Positions 56,401 to 64,000 of a DNA stretch of 64,000 nucleotides are shown here, piece after piece (within the stretch, counting starts at the first letter, position 1; each line of letters opens with the position of its first letter). The DNA is from Pegea sp. RAD2-039 (Eukaryota; Chordata; Thaliacea; Salpida; Salpidae). The notes under the pieces are model-generated. The model was not told the origin of the DNA, did no database searches, and saw nothing but the letters and a program-made list of their open reading frames with translations. The stretch is taken from contig JAQGEQ010000175.1 of NCBI GenBank assembly GCA_034620365.1, positions 1,054,001 to 1,118,000 of the forward strand. Direction: 5' to 3'. The position numbers and the translations under genes were made by a program.

Positions 56401-59323
56401 TGTTTGTTCGACAAAACTTTGCTTATTTTTGTGAAAACCATCATAAAACAAAACTCGATTGAAAATAGAAACTCATTTTTTTACTATTTAATTACAAATG
56501 TTTTTGACAGAGTTACAATCAGGAGTAAGATTTAGTTTCTAAATTTCATATAATTCCATCAATTCTTAGCCTATCAATTAAAACTATTTATGCTTACTGG
56601 TATTCACACCATAATTTTAGCTTAATCTTTTTCTTTAGTCCGAAAACAATTTAAGATTTAAATTAATTTTTAATCAATTAAAAAGATATTAGATCAATTC
56701 TGAAATTGAAGTTTACAAAATATTTAGTTTTTAAAGTTCAAAGTCGCTTTGTAGTTTGTTATTATCTCTAAAATTAATCCGAATAAAATTAAAGCTACCC
56801 TTTAATTTTTTCAAGTAAAAAAGTATCTTTCAAACTTTGTTCTTATGAAAAAATGGTTTCCAATTTTGTGACGGATTACCACATTAAAGTTTTACTTAAA
56901 AATTAGATTAAATGTCTAATCATGATTGCAATGGTACAAATTTCGATTTAAAACTTTACATGTTAGAACAAGCTTGAGTAAATTTTAATCTTAAGCATGA
57001 TATTTTAGCTTTATAACATTTTTTACGTTCAACATTTAATCTTGTTTTACTTTTAATGCTTTTGATTTTGATCTAAATGACATTGCTTAATAATTTTTTA
57101 ACTAAAAAGCAATTTTGTTGTAATTTTGTTTGAAAAAAACTACTTGTAATTTAAGTCTGTAGTATCAATTGAACATGTTACAGAAACATCAGCTTTTTAC
57201 AGAGTCGTTCAGAAGATCCATTTTTAATGTCTTGGTATAATAATTGTTAAACCTTAAATTTTGTAATTAAATAAATCTATATTGCAAAATGCAGAAAAAA
57301 ATTAGTTGCTTAATTTTGTTTTAGGAAATTAGGACATAAGTTATAAGATTTTAAATAATTTCAATAAGATCATCTGAGTTTATGTTTTGATATAAATAAC
57401 CACAATCTTTCGTGGTTTTTGTTTACTACAAGAATTTTAACTCAGTAATGAAAACTAAAGACGATCTGAAGAATTATAAAGTTTATAAAACTTCTATAAT
57501 AGAAAACTAATATTAAAAATTTGAACGACAAACATATTTTATTATTTCTTTGAAAAACTTATTTTTGCTTACAAAATAAATCATTAATTTACGCATTTGA
57601 TTAGATAAGGTAATGGTTTGAACAGTTATAACAAAAGTAATATCAGTGGATTCTAAAGGTAAACAAATATTCTAGTCATCTATCTGATAAAAGATACTTT
57701 TATTGACACTAAATAAGCTGCAAGTTAAAAAAACTAATTCGTTAAGATTTAGATTATAGAGACATACTATATGATTTTTAATGTAAATATTCAATAAAGT
57801 AAATCATTTTAAGTTTTTCGCAGCAATATCTTTAAACCTATTTATTAATTTTATATTCTTAATAAAATATCTCATTATGCATTAATTTATGATATACTTT
57901 TAAACGCACTTATGATTAAGTTTCTAGGGTAGATGTAATTTCTGGGTAATCATTAGAATTACCTAAAAGTTATAACTATTAGCATTGAATTAGTCTAAAT
58001 AAAGTCAACTATTAATGTTACACAAGGTTTGGATTTATCAAATAAAAATTATTTGTATGCTTCTTGTGTTTTAATACTACTGATAGTAAATTCATCGAAA
58101 GTTGTTATTCGATTCAAAAATAAGTTGAAACTTCGTGTTTTTATTTGTTAGAGTTAGTTATATTGAATAAAACTAAAAATATATCTTTTGTAAATAAAAT
58201 TATTTTATTCAAAAGTAATTGGGTAGAATGGAATATTTTTTTTCACACAATCTATTTTATGTTTAAATTTATTTAAACTATAAAAGGTAAGATTCTTAAG
58301 ACTCTACTCTATTAGGTTTTATCTTTTTTATTAAACTAGGGAAACGAATTTTATGGGAAGATTTCGGATTCACAGAAAAAGATTGACAAACAAGTTTACA
58401 AACTTGAAAATATTTGTTGAGTTTTATAAAGTTAAAAATAAACGTATAGTGGGAAATATCTTAGTTCTATTGTAACTTTTTCTTTTTCTTTTAAAATATT
58501 AACAATTATTTTAATAGCTTTCCAGTAAACAGTAGTTCCTCTGCTTATGTGCTTAACAAGATTAAGGATAAAATTAAACGAGAAGACCTTTTTAGCTACA
58601 ATTAAAAATTATAATTAATTGCTCTATAAATTGGAAGATTATTTTCGATAAAAATGTATACTTTAAACAAATCACATTTTAAATAAAAGTTAAGCGCCAC
58701 ATGGTGCTGTGTGCCTATGATTTCAAAGCATTTGCAATATTTCTAACCTGCAAGTTTTATTAACATTGAACTTGAAACAATTTCAAGTGATTGTAAACAT
58801 ATCCAGTCATAACTGTTTAAGATGAATCAATAATATCTTTTTATTTACTAAAATCAATAGGGAAATAGAATATACTATCTGCTATAACTTTATACATTGC
58901 TTGTATGCTATGGCATAATATTTTTTAGTTTATTTAACTCTTGACTAAAGAAAAACGTTTTTTATTTGGGTTTTGAGTTTGTACTTTCCTTTTAAGCTAA
59001 GTTTAAAGTACTTAATAGTAACCTATCTCAAAGTACTTGAAAGTATGAACACCATAAAAACAAAAGATTACTCAAAGGTAATTTTGTTTAATATCTGTTT
59101 GTGCAAGTAGAAACTGAGTAAAATATGTTTTTGCTGAAATTAAGTAAAAGCAATATTTTAATAGTTATTCCTAATTTCAAAAATAATAGTTTAAAGCCAT
59201 AAAAAAAAAGAAATTGTACATTTTTGTTGTCTACTATAAACTTCAAATTGTTAAAATTGTAGAAAATATTTGTTGTTCAAACTGATAGAGTAATTACTAC
59301 AAATGTCAAAAATTTGTGAATTT
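50491..59323. other. AT-rich region between the two convergent genes
   Basis: No gene is supportable with confidence. At 53233-53454 (+) lies a 73-codon frame with a hydrophobic N-terminal half and a polar, higher-GC C-terminal half. At about 56040-56290 is a GC-raised patch with short minus-strand open pieces that may be a decayed repeat. The rest is A/T-biased. Confidence 0.5.
53233..53454 (+). CDS. Possible small membrane protein (73 residues), uncertain
   Basis: The frame starts MYTKYFCIVLLKIFNYLYF (a putative signal anchor, residues 5-30) and ends with a polar stretch containing FTDEARSGYANSLLSSKLNN. The C-terminal half has higher GC than its surroundings. An acceptor-like ttcatatag precedes it at about 53330, so that half could instead be a terminal exon of another transcript. 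It is 2.8 kb beyond latrophilin, whose last phases do not fit it. Family unknown. Confidence 0.2.
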   Translation: MYTKYFCIVLLKIFNYLYFTFCLFLIIYVRSYRSTKQTLIYFTDEARSGYANSLLSSKLNNSTVDYQRCNYMQ

Positions 59324-59329
59324 TATTAT
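59324..59329 (-). terminator. Possible poly(A) signal of the homeobox gene
   Basis: The first AATAAA on the minus strand after the stop lies about 450 nt downstream. It is unsupported beyond position. Confidence 0.3.
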
Positions 59330-59779
59330 TAGGATTCTAATGAGCATCAGTTTACAAAAATATTGACAAATTTTTGTGTGATACAATGTTGCAATCTCAA
59401 TCAACGTTTCGTAGAATGAAATAAAACCAAAAAATAGAAAAAAAATAAGATTGTTTCTTACTGGATTTGTAAAAAAAGTATCAAAGTTTGTGGTATACCT
59501 TGTAATTTTACATTTTACAACAATTGAACAAGGTTGAAAGTTGTTTTCAGTAATTATTTTAAGCGTTATAACTTAATTCAAATAAAAATTTGTATAATTC
59601 AGATAGAAATAAAAGGTTTTTTGTTTCAATTTTACTCAGAATTGATTTCAAAATTAATCAGGAGTAGAATTATTGGTCCCTTTCAACTATTTCGCAAATT
59701 AGATGCAAAGTTAAAAAGAAATTTTAGAAATTAATATCTGAGTCTCTCAGAGTTAAGAATCAGAAGTTGTTTAAATTGA

Positions 59780-60184
59780 TCAGCAGTTCCGATCTTCACT
59801 TGAATTACGGAAATCTCCATCTTGGAGTTTCTTCTCTTCTTTTTGAAAGATTTTAGAGAACCGTTGATCATCAGGAGGTGGAAAGGAGAGATTATTTTGA
59901 AGAATGAATCTTCTGACATTTGCAATTTGATGATTTTGAGGTTGATTGTAAGCTGAACGCAGCAAACTGATGTAGTAGTATGCAGGATCGAGCGGGTTGT
60001 ACAAAAAAGATGGATTGAGGAATGAAGCCGAGGGTACATGACGCGTGTAATTAGGAGAAGGTTGAAAGATGCTTGGAATCCCGATACCAGTTGCCATTGA
60101 AGGTGATCCTGGTTGAACTATAGCACCCATGTGAGTTTGTCGAAAGAGCTTGCGCTGCTTCGCACGTCGGTTTTGGAACCAAAC
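59780..60184 (-). CDS. Homeobox gene exon 4: recognition helix and C-terminus
   Basis: It begins VWFQNRRAKQRKLFRQTH (recognition helix, Q50) and continues with a Pro/Ser/Tyr-rich tail. A degenerate block, YYYISLLRSAYNQ, sits where an OAR motif might be expected. It ends SSEDRNC. Confidence 0.95.
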   Translation of the reverse strand, partial: VWFQNRRAKQRKLFRQTHMGAIVQPGSPSMATGIGIPSIFQPSPNYTRHVPSASFLNPSFLYNPLDPAYYYISLLRSAYNQPQNHQIANVRRFILQNNLSFPPPDDQRFSKIFQKEEKKLQDGDFRNSSEDRNC

Positions 60185-61391
60185 CTAGAAATTAAAAATT
60201 CTTTCAAAAAGGTCCATTTAATTGGTCAGCTTACTTGGACACGAGATTCTGTGATTGAAGTCCGACTGGCTAACTCCTCGCTGTAACATAAATCTGTAAT
60301 AAGACTCGATGACGTCATCGAACAGTGAGCTCACCGTATAGTGACGTCAGGATATTGACCCCGTTGAAACTCGCCTTCTAAGATTTCGAGTTGTTGAGAA
60401 GTAAAAGTCGTTCGGACGCGACGACTCTTTTTTCCTGACGCGCGACAACTTCCAGGAGAGCCAGGACTGGTTGATGACGAAGTATTAGTTCCCACGAACG
60501 AGCTTTCGTGTGATGAGTGGTTTGTTGCACCACCCATCAAACTAGCTCCATTTTTAAGACATTGATTTTGAAAGATGAGTTGCTGCTGTGACGTCAGATT
60601 ATGAAGAGAGGTGTTGACGTAGGCTGCTGAAGTCGGGAATCTTGTTTTGAGGTCTTTCTCTGTCAGAGCTTGATTGAAATTTTGTTGAAGGTTCATGGGG
60701 AACATCGCGTTGCTACCAGAACCCACTGAGTTGACTCCTCTGTCGATAGTGACGCTTGGAGAATCTCCTTTTTCATTTGATTCGTTACTATTTTCTATGA
60801 TGTTGGAATCATTCGAAGAGGTCATCGAGTTTGTGACGTAAAGTGGTCTGGCTGGTCTGTTTTTTTGACCTGGGACTAGACGTACGATTGATCCTTCATT
60901 TTGTAACGAGTAATTAATTATCGTGCTCCTGAAGAGCGGGACATCATTTGATTGACTCTCTTTTTCACAGATTGCTCTTTGCTGCAGATTCATCCTCATT
61001 CTACATGCAGACCAATCACTTGCTTCCATATTCTTCTCCGAGTTGTTATCATGATATGAAAGACCTTCTTCAGATCTTTTAGATTCAATCCTTATAAACT
61101 CTTGATCTTGCAAAGATTTATCCTGGTTGCGATCCACCACTAGGTTAACAGGAAGATTTTCATTCTCATTTGCTTTCAACATTTGTTCCTCTGTAATTAA
61201 ACTCTTTTTTAATATTTAAAGTACATAAGTGAAATATGAATTTATAAAGAGGATTCTGAAGATTACTCACCAGAAAAATTACGAAAGTCTTTGCGTTTGT
61301 TTTTATCGGAGATTAGGAGCTTCAAACTACTCGACTTTTGCAATGTGATATTTGAATTTTTGTTCAGCAGACTGTCAATTGAAAATGACAT
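59780..61391 (-). CDS. PRD-like (Q50) homeobox transcription factor, complete gene
   Basis: This is a nuclear DNA-binding regulator. The coding exons on the minus strand are 61391-61271, 61190-60335, 60280-60235 and 60184-59780, 1428 nt in total, giving 475 residues with consistent phases (1, 2, 0). Residues 3-9 (FSIDSLL) are an eh1-like Groucho-recruiting motif. Residues 44-290 are Ser/Asn/Gln-rich and low in predicted order. The homeodomain is at about 296-355, with RTTFTSQQLEILEGEF, YPDVTIREELASRT and VQVWFQNRRAKQRK. It has Q50, N51 and W48, and no paired domain. The AKQRK end recalls Prop, while the eh1 position recalls Hesx/Goosecoid-type proteins, so I leave the orthology open. A clear OAR motif is absent from the C-terminus. 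All three introns are 50-80 bp. Confidence 0.92.
60235..60280 (-). CDS. Homeobox gene exon 3: helix 2 of the homeodomain
   Basis: This 46-nt exon encodes REELASRTSITESRVQ, with the first Arg codon split across the intron. It is flanked by introns of 54 bp and 50 bp. The phase is 2 in and 0 out. The intron before VWFQNRR is a common position in paired-class homeobox genes. Confidence 0.93.
60335..61190 (-). CDS. Homeobox gene exon 2: disordered region and first half of homeodomain
   Basis: It encodes residues 41-326. A long Ser/Asn/Gln-rich stretch is followed by KKSRRVRTTFTSQQLEILEG and YPDVTIR, the N-terminal arm, helix 1 and loop of a PRD-like homeodomain. The donor is GTGAGC. The exon contains two TGACGTCA palindromes. 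Confidence 0.95.
61271..61391 (-). CDS. Homeobox gene exon 1: eh1-like repressor motif
   Basis: It begins MSFSIDSLLNKNSN and runs 40 codons to a strong GTGAGT donor. The phase (1) matches exon 2. FSIDSLL resembles the eh1 octapeptide of Hesx and Goosecoid proteins. The ATG at 61182 in exon 2 could also be used, but it would lose this motif. Confidence 0.82.
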
Positions 61392-61444
61392 TCTAACCAA
61401 ATAAATTGTAAAATTGTTAAACTATTTTACTCAAGCAGAAATAA
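61392..61444 (-). other. Homeobox gene 5' UTR segment after a strong 3' splice site
   Basis: On the minus strand a pyrimidine-rich acceptor (ttttatttttttacag) ends at 61445, leaving 53 nt of leader before the ATG. As in the latrophilin gene, this fits either a 5' UTR intron or a spliced-leader acceptor. Confidence 0.4.
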
Positions 61445-64000
61445 CTGTAAAAAAATAAAATTACAAATTGTATCAATAAAAGCTGAAAAAATTACATTTG
61501 CTTTTGAGCGTTAAGACATCTATTTCACTTTAATGATACTAAAAATGTTTCATAAATAAAGTTTTGAAATATAAAATATTAAAAACATATATTTGACATT
61601 AAACTAAACCTCTAAAACTTAATCAAATAAATATACTATTTGTAAAATAATTTACTCTTTATAAAAAAATCTCTTCTAGTCTTCACTATCTTCTGTGATA
61701 TTTGAGATTTGAAACAATAAAGGTACTCTAATGTATTAGTTACAGATACAATTAAGGTCAGTAAAAGTATAAGTTTTGATATAAAACAATGACTATAATT
61801 TATTGTTTGTTTCATTTTTACTTGTTTTTATCGTTTAGATAGAAACTTTGGTTATTTAGAAATATCCCACGATATAAATGAATTGAAAATAGAAGAAACT
61901 ATTGTATTTTAACCACTAAAAGTCATGAAATGATTCAAGTTACTATTACTTAGATCAAATAATAAAGAACTTACTTCTTGTCAATTGATTTTTTGACCTA
62001 TTTTTAGATATATGGATAACAAATAATTTCATATATAAAAATGTCACGTAGGCAAAAGATTATTTTATTTGATATTAAAAAGTTATTTAAAGTTAAAAAT
62101 ATTATTTTTTCACATCTTACATCAATAATCAAGATTATATCTCTTGAAAGTAGCAGTAGATGAAATAACACGAATTGTAGTGTTATGTAATTGCGCTAAG
62201 GAAGCACCTACGTACATATGATAAAAATGCTCACAAGTCGTTGTAATAAAACTATAAAATCTATAAAGTTCACTCGTGACACTTTGAGTATTTAACTAAA
62301 CATATTTGATTTATCTTTGAGTTTAATAATCAGCTACCATTAGTTACTTTACTTACTATGTTTTTAAAGTTCAAAAAAAGCATATTGTTTAATCAAACAA
62401 AAATTAATGATTTCGTTGTCAAGTAATTTTAGCTTTTGTATAAACAAATCAAACTATAACTTAAAACTTAAAAGACCTGTAAATATAAAGAATCAAACAG
62501 TATGCAAAAATACATTTCATTAACTCTGTCAATAAATTAATTCTTACAAATGTCTCTAAAAGCAAATAGTCCAATTTATAATTATATCATGATATTAAGC
62601 GGTCTTTTTTTGCCAGTACATCACTCTGTCTTAATTGCTTGTGAATTAGTCGTTATAATCTCGTTAACAAGCTGAGTAAGGGTTATTTACAGAGTTTGGT
62701 TTCCTTGAACTAATTCATCTGACCACTATCACCAAAAGCGAACGTCACATTTTTTAAGGTCAAAGAGCTTAAAGCAAAAAAAGTATGAGCTGACCAGATA
62801 AAGTTTAAAGTTGGATCTCTCACTTTTTTTCCAAATTAACTTCACAATTAAAAACGAATTAATAACGAATTTATAATTTTATCAAATCTGCTTAGAAAAG
62901 GTTTGATGATTACACTTTAAATCAGCCATGGATAAATTATTTAGTGAAAAATAAACGCTTTTTATAAGTTAAAAATCTGAAAATAAAAAGATAGAATGCA
63001 AGCTTCATGATTTGAAGATTTCATTGACAGGAAGGAAAAATTAGAGAATGAAGAACAAAGCGTTCAATGGAAGAATTGAATGAATAAGGCTAAAAAATAT
63101 AACGTGATAAAGAAGAAAATTGAATAAATTAATAGACTATAAGCAACAAATTAGCTCCAAACTTTCTACGTGGCATTCAAACACAACAGAAAATTAACAT
63201 TAACTGAGTAATCAGCCATTTTTATAGTTGTATCACTGAATTAATCGATTGGTCCAGAGACGCGACAGCAACAAAATAAGAGACAAAAACGGAAGCTTTT
63301 GGTGAGCAAACTGTCTATGTTGGGAGCTTCTGGTTATTAGCTTCCAATTTTACAAACGATTCAAAGAGATAGAAAAATAATTAGAATAGTTTTAATTTAT
63401 CAACCAATCCATGATTTGCTTTTGTGGAATTGAAGTCATTAATAATTGTTTTATTACTTAAACCACGTCAAATAATTTATAATAAACTATTAAAAGTCAA
63501 ATGAATAAAATCTAAGAGTTTCAAACTCTTGTTTAGTGTAAACAGAGTTGAAAAAACATTTAGAACAAGAAATACTAATTATATAGTTTTTATATTTTTA
63601 TTTGTTCTTTACATAATCTTAAATGATAATTTTTAGCATCATAAAAAGAATTATTAGTAAAAATTAAATCAAATAATAACTTCTCAGACATATTAATTCG
63701 AATTAACTTTCAACAAAAGCATTTATATTTCTTTTATTCTATCTCATCTTAAACAGCTCTGTTAATAACAAAAAGCTTATCTGTAAAAGACTATATATTC
63801 TAAATTAATTAAAGTGAAAACTATTCTAAAAATTAATCTTTATCATTACATTAGTTCTTCATTCTAAGTTACCTTTGAACTTCGAATAAACTCATATAAA
63901 CTTATGTCAGGAATAGCCAAATTAAACATTTTAAAAGTAATAGATTAATAGAAATAGTTGTTGCGTAGGTAAACTTATAAGGTGCTTAGAAATCAATGTG
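61445..64000. other. Upstream region of the homeobox gene
   Basis: No other coding exon was seen. Slightly GC-raised segments at about 62600-62830 and 63160-63350 may hold regulatory sequence, and the latter includes the CCAAT/TATA pair. The remainder is A/T-biased with many TAAT cores. Confidence 0.5.
63219..63252 (-). promoter_or_regulatory. Possible core promoter of the homeobox gene (CCAAT and TATA)
   Basis: On the minus strand CCAAT (63252-63248) is followed about 20 bp later by CTATAAAAA (63227-63219), about 1.8 kb before the ATG. Spacing and order fit a TATA promoter feeding a 5' UTR intron that ends at 61445. TATA-like strings are common in this DNA, so it is only a candidate. Confidence 0.25.

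Noticed and set aside
59731-60039. 102-codon minus-strand frame overlapping the homeobox C-terminus
   Set aside because: It is another frame of exon 4, whose own frame continues directly from the recognition helix.
1-64000. CRISPR array, tRNA or rRNA genes, LINE/LTR/Polinton-type elements
   Set aside because: No regularly spaced repeats, no B-box (GGTTCGA-type) with a cloverleaf, no reverse transcriptase, integrase or capsid motifs seen on either strand.

Overview
The window is animal nuclear DNA that is roughly three quarters A+T by eye. It carries spliced genes with GT-AG introns, AATAAA poly(A) signals and no operon-like packing. Two protein genes can be read with confidence. They converge tail to tail and are separated by about 9 kb of AT-rich DNA.

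The main gene is on the plus strand (20880-50464). It is a complete latrophilin-type adhesion GPCR (ADGRL family), assembled here by hand as 22 coding exons. All intron phases agree, and the joined coding length of 4581 nt gives 1526 residues plus a stop. Domain order is signal peptide, SUEL/rhamnose-binding lectin, olfactomedin, HormR, GAIN with an HL|T cleavage site, seven membrane helices, and a 528-residue tail that keeps the latrophilin RRMW and YxSMPxL motifs and ends in a PDZ-type ligand (TCL). The olfactomedin domain is absent from the fly and nematode homologues but present in vertebrates. Together with the AT-richness this suggests a non-ecdysozoan invertebrate, with a tunicate as my first but low-confidence guess.

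The second gene is on the minus strand (61391-59780). It has four coding exons and encodes a 475-residue PRD-like (Q50) homeodomain protein with an N-terminal eh1-like motif. Its introns are tiny (50, 54 and 80 bp), in contrast to the kilobase introns of the latrophilin gene.

The left 20.8 kb is mostly featureless AT-rich DNA. The best candidate there is a 59-codon open frame at 14203-14382, with raised GC, an in-frame stop before its ATG and an AATAAA after it. Inside the latrophilin introns there are several islands of raised GC: phase-compatible candidate alternative tail exons at 45337 and 47852, an antisense exon-like segment at 29980-30058, a CpG-rich cluster with two TCACGTGA octamers near 46.5 kb, and a CRE/CCAAT cluster at 21.17 kb.

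Functionally the two genes need not be related. One is a neuronal or epithelial adhesion receptor that typically binds teneurin and FLRT-type ligands. The other is a developmental transcription factor, probably a repressor. No mobile element, virus fossil, CRISPR array, tRNA or rRNA could be supported. I found no clear novel system. The most useful leads are the alternative receptor tails, the lost GPS cysteine, the small ORF at 14.2 kb and the regulatory-looking islands.
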